A stretch of 64,000 bases of DNA from Cryptomeria japonica (taxonomy: Eukaryota > Streptophyta > Pinopsida > Cupressales > Cupressaceae). A program made the position numbers and the translations under genes. Where the stretch lies: the NCBI RefSeq assembly GCF_030272615.1, contig NC_081414.1, forward strand, positions 234,532,733 through 234,596,732, read 5' to 3'. The notes beneath the pieces were generated by a model. It did not search any database and was not told the origin of the DNA. It saw nothing but the letters and a program-made list of their open reading frames with translations. Positions 34,419-46,270 of this stretch are shown here, one piece after another; positions within the stretch are counted from its first letter, which is position 1; each line of letters begins with the position of its first letter.

Positions 34419-34714
34419 GAAATAATCACTCGTAATGGGAAGCAAGAGGCTTCTTACAAGAAAATAAGATTGAAAATTTCAAATCCAACAATGGTGACTA
34501 CACAAGAATGTACAAAATCTCTAAGGGCATTACTTTTATGGGTATAATGAGAATCCTACCTCCTCCAAAAGAAATAATCACTCGTAATGGGAAGCAAGAG
34601 GCTTCTTACAAGAAAATAAGATTGAAAATTTCAAATCCAACAATGGTGACTACACAAGAATGTACAAAATCTCTAAGGGCTTTTATGGGTATAATGAGAA
34701 TCCTACCTCCTTAA
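34419..34714. repeat. 152-bp tandem duplication, nearly identical
   Basis: Copies start gaaataatcactcgtaatgg at 34419 and 34571. I see no substitution between them; the only difference is five bases (attac) missing from the second copy near 34680. This is the freshest duplication in the window. Confidence 0.95.
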
Positions 34715-35809
34715 TGAGAACACAATGTTCTACTTAAACAAGTAAACTTCTTCCCTCAAAACATTGTTGTTATTTCTCTTTATGACCCGTGGCACTCTCC
34801 CTCAACTGCCATCTACTCTTTTTAGACAAGAAGTTGTCGTTGTCTACTATTCTAAGATTTTTGACTACCATGAAATGGCTAGAAACATAGATGTAGGGTT
34901 TGGAGCATAGAAAACTCAAGTGTGGAAACCATTATGCGTGGGAGATAAGGAGAACTTCCCTCCAAAAATTTAGCATGATCTTTTCTTACTTTTTTGTCTT
35001 TTTAATGTATCATCTTGAAAAATATTACCCTTAATTCCCTTTCAAAAAGGAAATCCATAAAAAGTTTTTGGTTACTTAAACAAAGATAGCAAGCTAAGGG
35101 AAAATTTCCAACTACAAAAGCTACCTTTTGGATTAGGAGCTTGCTTAAGATTTTGACAAAACATATGCCTTTAAACCTTCTATCAACATAGGAAAAAACT
35201 TTAAACCTTAGTTTGATAAAAAAAAATTAAATCATCCTACATTTTAAAGGCAAAGCTAAAATCAGACAACATTCTGGTGACATCTCTGAGAAATTTGTCT
35301 GCTAAATACAAAAGACTAGTAGCCTACATGACTTCCATTGGGCACATGAGTCTCAAAACTCAGAAATCGGACTTGGACAAATAAAGACCCTACTATTAGA
35401 AACATAAAATAACACTTGACTAATATCATACTGCTACAAACTCAACACTTGATTGAACACTTCTCATAAATGACTGAGAACTTGCTACAAAAAGAACCAG
35501 CAACACCTAACCTATTGGAAAACCTGAAAAATTATGCACAAACTCTTGGAGGAATGAAAAATATGAAAAGGAAAACTACCCTACCCTATCCTAGCCAAGG
35601 ATGAAACTTATTCAAAGATAACCATTCATTGATTCTTCAAAATAACTGCGATTTCTTGTCAATATACAATACTCCAAATGTTCGTGAACAACTGAGAGGA
35701 GATAGGGCACAAAAAGAAATCCAACAAATTGCTTTTCAAGATTATTGATAAAATCACTTACTTATTCATGATGTGCATGCATACTGCTATTTTGAAATGG
35801 ATTCATGAG
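34715..35809. other. Unassigned non-coding DNA
   Basis: No gene, repeat boundary or RNA signature is recognised in these 1.1 kb. Confidence 0.45.
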
Positions 35810-35812
35810 CTA

Positions 35813-36447
35813 GTTTTGTTCTTCTTGTACTGAAATCCCTTGCTCAGATGCTAGCATGAATAATAATTCTTGGTTGGGTTCAACTCTAGCTAGACATCTG
35901 ATAGGAAAACCTCTTGAGAAAACAAACTTAGGAACCTCAAAACCGACTTCTGTATCATGAAGCGCTTCCTTGATATCAACTTGTCGATTGGAAACACTCA
36001 CTACATTTGGTTCAAGTGAAAACTTTGCTCCATCTTTTATTTCACCCTTCTCTTGTTTTTTGAGATTTTCCTTTGAAGATGATGGTTTGACATCCAAGCT
36101 TGAACAAAAGCTTTCCAATTCATCCCAAAATGAATCTTCTTCATTTTTTTTGGTTTTCTACATAATAAGACTAATTTGGACTATATTGCAACCCTTTACA
36201 AGCTTTTTGAGACATTCACATTATCATGTTCATAACTATTTTCTCTATAGATTGAAGGTTCAGCTTCAAGCTTTGAACAAAAATCTTCAACTATGTCTAA
36301 GAATATTCTCTCATCACAATTATCTCCTTGATTGCTATCTTGAATATCAAAAATATCAAAGCTTTTACCTTGACCAACCAGCTCTTGTTCCTGAGAAATG
36401 AGATCATGTAATTCAACCCTTTCACCTTGAGTGAAATCTTGCTCCAT
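35813..36447 (-). pseudogene. Unrecognised acidic protein relic with an internal repeat
   Basis: Two minus-strand frames (36447-36196 and 36118-35810) seem to be parts of one broken gene. Each contains a related segment, F-L-D-I-V-E-D-F-C-S-K-L-E-A-E-P-S in the first and, across the frame start, E-S-F-C-S-S-L-D-V-K-P-S-S in the second, so the protein had an internal repeat of about 110 residues. Both are acidic, rich in Glu, Asp and Ser, with no membrane segment or cysteine motif. I cannot assign a function. Its neighbour at 36860-37580, on the same strand, looks like a gag linker and may belong to the same element. Confidence 0.4.
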
Positions 36448-36859
36448 TCCAGCCCTTCATCCAAAATCAGGTTGTCTTCTTACTATCCCAAGCTTGTTTT
36501 GACTTCTTCATCGTGATCATTGAAACAAGGAAGCTCATCAATTAAGAAAATAGAAGCCTTATCATGTTTACCTTCCTTTACACCTTCATCTTGCTATCTC
36601 GTCTGATTTGTTGGTATTGTACATGGTAGAACCTCCTCTTCTTCAACAAAAATTTGAAGTTCATTGAACAAATCAGACAATACCTCCTCCTGGTTACTAC
36701 TTTCTTGCTCTATACTTTGTTGCTCCAGCATGTTTTCCTTAGTATGACAGCCTTCTAGGACTATAGTAGGATATATTAGATGAATTTGAGAATTTTCTTG
36801 GGTTATTGGAAGGCAAATAGGGTCTTGAATAGGCTTCTCTTAAAGGATTGCAGGCTGGT

Positions 36860-37580
36860 TATGCTAATGTATGGTCTCATTTTGTACAAAGCACATGGTG
36901 CTAAACCTAGTGATATGTTTACCAAAGAAAGGGTTTGGAAAGATACTAGTTGTGCTATCTTCTTGTTTAACTATAGATTTTTGCAATGAAAGAGAAGGAG
37001 TTGATTGTATAGGTACCTTTAATGGAGAAGAAATTATTTGAGCTTCCAACTTGGTAAGCTTCTCTTCATATCTATTTTTCTATGCAATTAACTCTCTTGT
37101 AAAAACATTTGCAAACTCCCTACATTTTACCTCCAACTCTTGCTTATGAAGTTGGGCTTGAAGAGCCAACTCTTCCTATTCATGAAGATATGCTTGATAA
37201 GCCCACTCATCCTGCTACTCATTAAGATAAGCTTGGAAAGATAATTCATTTTTCTCTATGAAACCTTGTAATATACTTTTGATTTCATTCACTCCAAAAT
37301 TTTCATTTTGGAGCTATTTGGAAATGTGATCTTGTTGATCTCGAAGAAAAGGGGATTCTTGAGATTGATTATAGGCTTGGTTAGGCTTCCAAGAAGCTTG
37401 AGCAAGGATGGGTGGTTGGTAAGCATGGTAAGCATGTCAGTTATCTATTGTTGTAGGGTTATTTGAATTCAAACCAGCACTATGGCCACTTCAGTATTGT
37501 TGATAAGGAGTCATAGGAATAGGATCTTCATGATATGGTGATGGGAATACATGTTGGCCATGAAAACATGACATTTCTAT
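36860..37580 (-). pseudogene. Gag-like linker with coiled-coil repeats
   Basis: On the minus strand, with several stops, the sequence reads H-A-Y-H-A-Y-Q-P-P-I-L-A-Q and S-W-K-P-N-Q-A-Y-N-Q-S-Q-E-S near 37430-37360. Then come repeated segments F-Q-A-Y-L-N-E, A-Y-Q-A-Y-L-H-E and L-A-L-Q-A-Q-L-H-K near 37240-37140, and K-L-T-K-L-E-A-Q-I near 37050. A Pro/Gln/Tyr-rich linker followed by a K-L-E-x-Q helix is how Gag ends in some plant Ty3/gypsy elements. No zinc knuckle or protease was found, so the assignment is weak. Confidence 0.35.
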
Positions 37581-37783
37581 TCATTCAAACGCTGGAAATC
37601 AGAATTAATAATTTTGCTAGCACTTTGTGTCTGTGAAACCAATAGTATTGAGCTCGGAGTCGCCAAGTGTGTGTAGATCTTACCTCCAAAGGCTGGAATC
37701 ATTACTACTCACACTAAAATAGTAGCCAAGGTGGCCTTCTATGACCTAAAATAGTTCAACAATCCTACCAGGCATGCCAAAAA

Positions 37784-37950
37784 CTATTGTCATAGGGATT
37801 TGCACCTGATGCAAACATGAAAATCTGCAATCTCATACAATCTAGAGGTCTACTCTCACCATAGGATACCCACAGCCTAAGAGTATTCCCATGTTGCATG
37901 GGATTGCAGATTTTCATGTTTGCATTAGGTGAAAATCCCTATGACAATAG
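37784..37950. repeat. Hairpin repeat family P, copy 2 (57-bp inverted arms)
   Basis: The left arm 37784-37840 begins ctattgtcatagggatttgc. The right arm 37894-37950 is its reverse complement, with about five mismatches, and ends ctatgacaatag. The 53-base loop contains tctagaggtctactctcacc and matches family copy 1. No target duplication was recognised. The right arm ends exactly where a GA-rich microsatellite begins. Confidence 0.9.
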
Positions 37951-38362
37951 GTAGATGAAGAGATAAATTGAAAGATAGATTGGGAGATAGAGAGAGATAT
38001 AGAGATATAGAGAAAGAGATAGGAGAGATAGAGGTATAGATGGTGAGATAGAAATATAAAGATATGTAGAAAGAGGGCAAGAGTGAGAGAGAGATAAAGA
38101 GAGAAATAAATAGATATGGAGAGAGGGAGAGGGAAATAAGTGGAGATATAGAGAGGTAGAAATAAATAGGGAGAGACAGAGATATATAGGAAGAGAAAGA
38201 GAGAGATAGAGATATATGAGAAGAGAAAGGGAGAGAGATGTAGATATAGATAGATAGATAGATAAGGGGATGGGCAGGGAGGGAGGTAGGGAGTGAGGGA
38301 GGAAGAGGAAGAGAGAGATAGAGATACATAAGAGGAGAAAGAGAGAGAGGTAGAGATAGAGA
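37951..38362. repeat. GA/GATA-rich microsatellite, about 410 bp
   Basis: It is a nearly pure purine-plus-T tract of gagata, gagaga and gata words. The 148-codon minus-strand Ser/Leu/Tyr/Pro frame across it is a repeat translation. Confidence 0.95.
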
Positions 38363-38510
38363 GTGTAGCATCCTAAAATTTCACCCCTTTACAATTTTGA
38401 CTGCATTAGGTGCTTACCTTAGCATTTGCGCCCCTTGGCCTGCTTGGGACCTAATTATGCTAATGCCCCTTCCATATTGCATAATTTTTTGATATTTCAT
38501 ATTCATTTGG
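38363..38510. repeat. Direct-repeat block, copy 1 (partner 44735-44830)
   Basis: Both blocks share 'ccttggc(c/t)tgcttg(g/a)gacctaattatg' and 'taatgccccttccatattgcat(a/c)attttttga', in the same orientation. Copy 1 begins tgtagcatcctaaaatttcacc, an LTR-like start. They bracket the H region and could be LTR fragments, but the similarity covers only about 100 bases. Confidence 0.6.
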
Positions 38511-39743
38511 CACTTGACCTATTGACGGGTGTTTTGACACACTCACCAATAGTCAAGTAGTTTATGTGTCCACTTACCACCTCTCCTAAAAAGCAATAAG
38601 TTTTGAGAAAGTAATTACTCCAAGGTCTCTATAGTTGGGTCTCGGAGGTGATAAACAACTCAATGGTTGATGCAGTTGTACCTATTAAGGGGCATGTTGG
38701 TTAAATGAATCCCAATAACTTCACTTTTTTTATATTTTATGATTTAAACTCTTTTAAAATAAACTGTGAAGGATAGATTAAGGAAACAAGAAAACAACAA
38801 TGAAACTAATGCAATCACAACTTAATGAACTACTCAATTAGTAACCTGCAATCCAAAAATCATCAATATTATTTAAAACAACATTCAATAATAGACCTCC
38901 AATAAACCTGCAAAGTCAACAACCTCACAAATTCATGGCAATAATATCACCACAATATCATCAATCCCAGTAATTCTCATACACCACTTACTTGTGCAGT
39001 AGGATTCATAAAGCAAGAAACATAAGACCAGAACAAGTTGTTGATTACAAATAATAGACATAACCAGACTACAAAGAACAAATTAATAGTACATACGCAT
39101 AGATCAGGAAATCTATAAGTTGTTTCTCGTATTAACTTCAAAGAATGTATCACAAAACTATTCTAATTCATAACAATCTGCATAAAATAATCTAAAATCT
39201 CTAAGTGGGCCTCGAATAATCAATTTATGGACCCTTACAAATGAATCAAACTCTCCAATTTATAGAGTTTCTTGTCCTACCTTCTAGGAAATAAATCTAC
39301 CTAAATTAAGAACTAAAAGCAAGGAGTCGCAATTGACATGCAAGTCTTTGCCTTAGACTCCAATTAACTATTATGAAACTAGGATTGAGAGAGCACTATG
39401 AAAACGGTGTTGCATGAGCCAAGCTTTCATAGTCATGCAAAATTTTCTCAAAACTAAAGTGTAAGTTGGAGTTGCAGTTGAAGTTCCAGTGTAGTGTCAT
39501 GCGAAATTCCTTCAAAAAGGCATGCTATCATTAGCAACCATATGTTTATCTTTCACATCTTTTTATAGGTCTTGTAGTTGCTAATGATACATGCAATCAC
39601 TTCAGCGGGAGGGTCAGCAACATGTTTGATTCTGAACTTGTACTTCCTCAAAATCTCCTCTACATTCTTTCTTCCACCTTCCAACTCTTCTACTATTTTT
39701 GCGGCCTATTGACACTAAGTTATCAAATACGTATACATGTCCA
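38511..39743. other. Unassigned DNA downstream of the H relic
   Basis: No gene is supported. Composition is AT-rich without clear repeats. If H is transcribed on the minus strand this would be its 3' flank. Confidence 0.45.
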
Positions 39744-42700
39744 TTAACGCAACATCAAACTGAGGAGCTCCAAATTAATGTGCCTCATATCATCCCATTG
39801 GCAGAGTACCTTGTCCTCCTCCATATGTCCAACACTGGTTATATCAAGCCCAAAAACTCCTACCAACTGCCCTACAAACTTCTTGTACTTCTCTACTACA
39901 CTGAGAAGGGGAGACCAAATACCAATTATATCCTTCTCATACTGTTGAAGCATTTCAACCTTCAACTCCAAAATGTATATGTAGGATTGCAAATTTTTAC
40001 AACTATCTCTTCCTAAGAGGTCTTCTCTTACTATAACCTCTTCCCCAAGATTCAAAACTTTATTCAAACTTGAAACAGTTTGCCAAAAAAGTTGAGCTTT
40101 CTCTCCCACTACTGAGAACAAGAAGTTAATGCTCCTCCAACCTACATGACCTTTTCATATTCTCTCATGGTGTTTTGCAAGATATAATCTAATTTTAGAG
40201 GCATTTGTTCATACCCATGCCTTTTTTGTAGCTACCACCTGTCTTACTTCAACCAATGCTTTTATATCTCCTTCTGGGAGTGATGAGGTTGAAGGTAGGT
40301 TGTCATCTATATATGTATCTAGGGGCTTACCTATCTCTACCAATAATTGCTTATATTATTCCAGTTGTTCCTTGACCTCTGAATGGGAGATGTGCTCCTT
40401 TTCTATTCAGCCCCTGATGACACTAGTAGCAAGTTCCAATGTATCTAGCTCTCCCAACTTGGTCTATTTACCCAATTTGACCTATGACACCTGGTATTTT
40501 GAGGAATCTTGACCTTCAGCTTGTGTTGGAACTGCTACATCAGCAATCACTTCACCAAAACCTATCCTTGACAAATGGTGCACTATCTTTGCCTTCTTGG
40601 TTTTTCGTGGTTCTTCAGTGATGGCTTGTTGTAGTGTAACCTTTGGTAGCACAACTTTCTTCTTCTTCTCAAAGGTGAAGTTTAGTCATTGTGGCACATC
40701 CTTATCCTTTTCACCTTCATGTGGCACGATGTCGGCATTCACCATGTGTATGTTTGACTACTCTTCTGCCTCATCTTTCTCCTCTCCTTCTTTCTCCCAA
40801 GTTTTGAAATCTCGTGTTGATGTAGCTGGTGGAATTTGGGTGGTTCGAAGAGTGACATCAATATTCAACTATTATTTCTTATGAAACTATCCTAACCTAT
40901 CACTCATCTCTTCTTCAAACTCCCTACCACCTTTATCTGTTTCCTCCATACCTTCCTTGGCAGCTATCTCTTTTAGTAGATCTTCTTGGTCTTTTGGAGT
41001 TAAGACCAATCTTTCATCCTATGAATCCTCGGGCTAGTTTTGTGCCCTCTCTCCCCCAAGTGGTTGCTCAGCTAGTAGTCCATGTCCATCAATGTTCATG
41101 GGGTCAACCTGTACCTATTTCTTGAGCTTGGTATACTTCTTTTCTTTCTTCTCTTCATGTCTTCTTTGTACCAACTGTTCAACAAGTTTCTCATCTTCTT
41201 GGTCAGAATCTGACTCAATGTTATGAATTCTTACATTTTCTATAGCAGGAGTCAATATTGTGATTACTTGAGGTAATGTTGCTGATGTTGTTACAAAAAT
41301 ACCAGATGGTTTTGGCAGAGGGGTTGTAGTGGTTGACCTCAAAATTGGAGCTTGTGTGGTTGAGTAGATGTCCTTGTCATATCAGGAGGAGGTTGTGTAC
41401 TTTCATCAGTTTTCCCTTGTTCATCTTCCTCCTAAGTTCCCTCTCCTAGCCTTTGCCCAATTGTTGTCCTAGAGGGATGTACCTCTGCAATGGCATAGCT
41501 TAAACCCTTCTCTAACTCCCAAATCAGAAGCCTTCTTCAAAATTTCGGCCTTCCTCATTTACTCCTTAACTTTCTTCAGGAGTTCCTAATTACTTTCTTC
41601 AGGTTGGGCAGCCTCTTTTGGGTTCGTAGATGTATTCTTTCTACAGCTGGACCTTGTCCAATAGGCATACTCTTTATGAGCCCTTGATTGAGGGACATCA
41701 AAGGTTGATTCCTTTTTCTTCCCCTTCAAAGCACTCAGCCTAACCCTCAAACTTATCCATTGCCTAGTTATATCTATAATAATTTGAGTTACTATATCTA
41801 TATCGACCTCTTCATGTCCCGACCATATGATTGGAGAGAGGGGCTTCTTATCAATTTCATATTCCTTATATATAGGGTCTAACAAATCACCATCATCCCT
41901 TAATTTCTTAGGGAGATTAGTCTTTATTTCAAAATTCCTTATTTGTGGCACCGAGAGTCTAGAATATTTTTTCTCTCTGACTTCAAAACTATCTTGGAGG
42001 TTGGTCCAAAAATCCTCCAATCTTGGCTTATGCCCATCATATGCCTTTGGCATTATTTGCTTCAGTTTTCCATATGAATCAGAGTATTTTAGGGAATAAT
42101 TGAATTCTTTTAAATTTAAATATTGTAACTCCTGCTCCACTATCTTGGCCACCTAAATCTTGGAACAGGAAAAGTAACCAATAGAAACTGAAAAATCCAC
42201 ATCTGCCTTATGTTTTGAAGACAACAGTGATTGTAACCCAAGCATCTACCTAACATATTCTAATAGTATAATGTGGTCATTGTAGTATCTTGGCAGCAGC
42301 ATAGGGATCCCTATGAATCTACTGACCCTAATATATGTGGAACGTTGATTCTGAATGAACCAACATACTCATTCCCTGATTATGGCCATTACTTCTGGGC
42401 TTATTCTATAACCTGTATCACCCGTGAGTTTGATGATGACAGGGAAAAGGAAGGCATCATTTATTCTTTTGACATGTGCCTCAGTGTTGCCTCTCACACC
42501 TTCTTTTGTCCTTCCTCATCTCTGAGCAGCTACCCAGACAACATATGAGGTGATCAAGAATTTCTTCATTCTATGCACATCAACCAATTGCTTATGTATA
42601 TTGTCTGATAAGATCTAAGCCCAATAAAAATATTTATTTCCAATCAGAACAGTAGTCATGTAGTGAAACACCCATGGGTGTAAATATCAACAATCTATCT

Positions 42701-43281
42701 TGCCGAAGGCCTTGCTCAACATAATAATCAGGTCATGTTGTGGCTCCTTGAAATTGGCCCTTAGAATGTCATTGGCTTTCAATCTTGTTTTCCTCTCCTC
42801 CTCGACCCAATTTTCATTCATATGCCTTTTGCTCAAAGAAATATCCCCATCCCATACTTCGGTGGATTCTTCCTCAGTTGTCAATAGCATCTCTTCCTCT
42901 CTTGAAGGAATACCAAACACAAATCCTAGCATATCAGTAGATAAATCTATTACTCCTTCCTTGGGCATCGATGCACTTCCTAGTGTCTGCATTGTAGAAT
43001 TGTGCCAAGATCATAATGAATTTGGGGGCTTGGATAGATTGAGGAAAAATGGTTGCTTCTACTAGCTTTGATCTCTTGACTCTCCTATAAGGAGCCTCTA
43101 GCCGTGGTTTATCCAATTGTCTTCCAATATCCTCTGATTCAACATGTCCCACCTTTGTGTCAGTTACCCATTTGATTTGATCATCTAGTTTTGAAAAATA
43201 AACCTGCCCCTGATAATGGTACTTCATGGTTACGGGGAGTTTATCCAATTCCTTTCCTCTCTTACTGGAGATTGGGTCCAT
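39744..43281 (-). pseudogene. H: large unrecognised protein relic, homologous to F
   Basis: Read from the ATG at 43281 downward, open stretches of 115, 101, 188, 75 and 125 codons lie in order with stops between, together spanning about 1,100 codons. The first part contains the segment W-V-F-H-Y-M and, after N-K-Y-F-Y-W-A, H-K-Q-L, matching F. The middle (42152-41586) carries P-R-L-E-D-F-W, F-E-V-R-E-K-K-Y-S-R-L and a W-I-S-L-R-V-R-like run, again matching F. After that comes a Lys/Glu-rich low-complexity part and a C-terminal helical segment. I recognise no protease, polymerase, integrase or zinc knuckle. A TATA box lies upstream at 44098-44108. Function is unknown. Confidence 0.7.
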
Positions 43282-43389
43282 CTAATTGCTCTGAACTGCA
43301 AGAAAGAACCACAAATTATCCTATCACATCATTAATATATTAATTATATCACCCACTTCGGGAATTCGGGGTGAAAAAAAACTCTTTCT

Positions 43390-43870
43390 AAAACAACTAA
43401 CCTCGAAACTCTGAGGTTCTGAGGTAAGGATGGGCTAAAATAACATGGCCTGGAACTTCGAGGTTCTGAGGTTCCAGGGTGAACCAAAACAATGGAGCTC
43501 AGAACTCTGGGGTTTCAGGGTAGGACAAGATTAAAACAATAAACTTGGAACTCCGAGGTTCCAGGGTGGACTAAGTTAGCACATCTCATTCAGGACTTAT
43601 GGGTTCCGAAGTCCCCAGGGTAGTTCAAATGACGACCCAAAAGATGTTCCGAAACTCCGGGATTTTGAGTTAAAACAGTGGCCTAAAAGAACTTCAGAAC
43701 TATGGCGTTCTGGGGTTCTAAGGTGAGTAGTTCATCTATAGGTCAAAAGGTGGTCTTAAAAGCACGACCCAAAAATAATTAACCTTGGGACTCTAAGTTT
43801 TTGGGGTTCCAAGGTAAAAAGAACTACAGAGCCCGGAACTCCGGGGTTTCAGGGTTTGAAAACCCTAAGG
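43390..43870. repeat. Array of 'aactccggggttcc' motif, block 1
   Basis: About nine variants of (g)gaactccgaggttccagggt recur every 45-50 bases (43403, 43450, 43498, 43545, 43590 and so on) between diverse spacers. The core is an imperfect palindrome, ggaactccgaggttcc. It lies between the TATA box and the H start codon, so it would be in the H leader. Confidence 0.85.
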
Positions 43871-44097
43871 GACGCGGGAAGAACTAAAACACACAAAATG
43901 ATAAAAAACCAAAAAAAGAAAATCTAAGCTAAAAATAAGATCTAAACAAGAAAACATAAAGAGGGCAAAAAAAATCTACCAACCTGGCAAAAGAAAACCC
44001 TCAAAAACTCAGTGATATGGAGGCGCGAAGTCAGGAGGCAAAGCTAGGAAGTTGGAAAACTTGAATGCACAAATGAGCTCAAAAAACTTCATTTCCT

Positions 44098-44108
44098 CTA
44101 TTTATACC
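44098..44108 (-). promoter_or_regulatory. TATA box upstream of H
   Basis: The minus strand reads GGTATAAATAG, about 820 bases before the H start at 43281, with the motif arrays on both sides. Its position suggests the H promoter. This is by sequence only. Confidence 0.5.
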
Positions 44109-44144
44109 CCTAATATTTTATTTGTACAGTCGCCTTAAACATGA

Positions 44145-44660
44145 CCTCAGAGTCCGGGGTTTCGGACTTCCGAGATGGAAAACACAGAAAGGAAAAAAAA
44201 AACACCTCGGAACTCCGAGGTTCCGGACTTCTAAATTCAAAAACAAGAAAACCACAAACAGACCTCGGAACTCTAGGGTTTCGGGGTTCTGGGGTCAAAA
44301 ACAAGCAGGGCACCTTGGGACTCTGGGGTTCCGAGGTGGAAAAAGAAAACAAGAAAAACAACTTTGGGACTCTGGGATTCTGGGGTTCCGAAGTGACTAA
44401 CGACAAAACATGAAGAACTCAGAATTCTATGACTCCAGGATTCTGAGGCTTCAATGAAAAAAATACAAGGCACGACTTCGGGACTTAGAGGTTTGTGAAA
44501 AACACAAAAAGAAAAAGCCTACCTCGAACTTCGGGGTTCCAGGGTAAGAACACAACACAAAACAAGGGCGTATCTTGGAACTCCGTGGATCTGGGGTAGG
44601 ATTTCAAAAATAGGCAAAGAACACCTCGGGACTCTGGGGTTCTGGGGTGTTAAGGCAAAA
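44145..44660. repeat. Array of 'aactccggggttcc' motif, block 2
   Basis: About ten further variants (44150, 44205, 44262, 44312, 44362, 44415, 44476, 44522, 44570, 44623) occur at roughly 50-base spacing. The block lies upstream of the TATA box in H orientation. Frames on both strands with repeated L-G-T-L-G-F-R or similar are translations of the array. Confidence 0.85.
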
Positions 44661-44734
44661 TCTGAAAAAACAAAGCTGCAAAAAGAAAAAAAAAAGGGGG
44701 GGGGGACCCATGTTTACAAGACAAGAAAACTAAT

Positions 44735-45797
44735 GGGGCTAGGTATGCAGGGCATAACATGACCCTTGGCTTGCTTGAGACCTAATTATGTTAATGCCCC
44801 TTCCATATTGCATCATTTTTTGACATTTCCCCAAAATATGGTAGGACCAGGGTGTGGCGCTCTTTCCCTCAATAAGACCATGGTGTCACGCCATGGTCCC
44901 CCTCATTTTTGGGCCCCTTTTAACCCATTTTCATATTTCAAATTTGAGTGGGAATTGCCTCTCTATGTCAACTCATGTTGAAAAATTAATCAATTTTCCC
45001 TACAAGCAAGTACATAAAGAGGATTACCCCTCTCATTTGAACATCCACAAGAATCAAGAAGTATTGAGCACACACATAAGATCAAGCAATCAAGCATTCA
45101 AGAGAAATTGAGCATTTTCAATCTTCCTTCAAGCATTGGAGTAGCAATAAAGTCAAGATTCAAGCATTGAAGTGTAGATCTACATCCTATTTCATGAAAC
45201 CCTAATTCCATGTGGAGGCAAGCAAAACTTCACAAGGAGGTATCATCATTCAATTTTCAGTCATAATTCAACATCTCTCTCAAAATGAGAACCTTTCCTT
45301 ACAGTCATTTTAATTATCTTTATTTCAATTTTATGGTTAATTCCAAAACTAGGGTTTGACTAAGGCAAGCCCCTATTCCCAACCTATTTCCCTTTCTTTC
45401 TGTGTGCAAGAAATAGGTACAAAGTTGTACTTCTTAGAATAAGCTTCATTCACAAAGATAAATCAACCCTTTTCGACGCGCGAAAAGTTTGCAAGACTGT
45501 GTTGCTGCGTCCTGGTCTCGGTTTTTTAGGATCTTTTTTTAGGGTTAGATCTAACTCAGCTTATACTACTCAAATCTAGGTATCCGTCTCGATCCTGCAT
45601 TGGCATTTCAACTTACAAAAGATAGGAAAAACCACACAACTAATTAATCCAATCCATTAAGTATTCAGTCCTTATTTGATTTGTGACTGAATCTTGTGGT
45701 TTCCCTTCCCTCTTTTGAATTTAAAGGGTTTTCAAGAAAAAATGATTTGGTGATTTCTCCCATCTATGTTGTAAATTTCCAAATCAAATTTTCCCCT
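44735..45797 (+). repeat. LTR-like segment containing direct-repeat block copy 2
   Basis: It begins with the block shared with 38363-38510. It then shows features common in plant LTR leaders: ataaagaggattacccctc near 45016, tcaagcattcaag repeats near 45090-45170, 'aaaccctaattcc' near 45198 and a GC-rich cgacgcgcgaaaag near 45474. No PBS, PPT or coding domain is visible. The plus orientation is opposite to the H frame. Confidence 0.4.
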
Positions 45798-46015
45798 CTA
45801 CAGAGAGATATAAGAGAGAGGAGATAAGGAGAGAGATATAGGTAGAGGGAGAAAGAGTAGAGAGAGAGGGGGGAGGGACATAGAAAGAGATAGAGAGATG
45901 TGGAGAGAGAGAGAGAGAGATAGGGAGATAAAGGTAGAGAAACATATAGATAGAAAGAGATAAAGAGAGAGGAATGAGAGGGAGATATAGAGAGAGGTAA
46001 ATGGAGATATAGAGT
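45798..46015. repeat. GA-rich microsatellite
   Basis: A gaga/gata tract of about 218 bases lies immediately before M copy 2. The Ser/Leu-rich minus-strand frame across it is a repeat translation. Confidence 0.95.
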
Positions 46016-46270
46016 AGGTCAATTCATAGGTCATTTAGAAAATGATGTTGTTTGCACAACAAAGGATTGAATTGAGAAAAGATAGATTAAAATAAACTAT
46101 GGTTTGGACACTTACAAGGATCCAAAGATGATTGAAACAATACCTTCAAATTAAGATGATAATCAAATCCCATTACCAATAGACTCATTTTATGTGTTCA
46201 ATAAAGAGAGAAGGAGAGATAAAGGGAGAAGATAATGAGAGAGAAAGAAGGGTAAGGAGATAGCGATAAA
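46016..46270. repeat. Repeat family M, copy 2, with trailing GA tract
   Basis: 46016-46200 matches 29430-29620, and is followed by gagagaagg-rich sequence to 46262. Here GA tracts flank both sides of M, against one side in copy 1. Confidence 0.65.

Noticed and set aside
37925-38371. Ser/Leu/Tyr-rich 148-codon minus-strand frame with apparent membrane segments
   Set aside because: It is a GA/GATA microsatellite read on the complementary strand. The same holds for 29582-29853 and 45798-46034.
44110-44413. Three overlapping frames of 90-98 codons on both strands
   Set aside because: They result from the GC-rich 'aactccggggttcc' array that lacks stop codons.
38363-45797. A complete LTR element H with LTRs at 38363 and 44735
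   Set aside because: Similarity between the two blocks covers only about 100 bases. The LTR-like segment at 44735 reads in the opposite orientation to the H frame, and no PBS or PPT was found.
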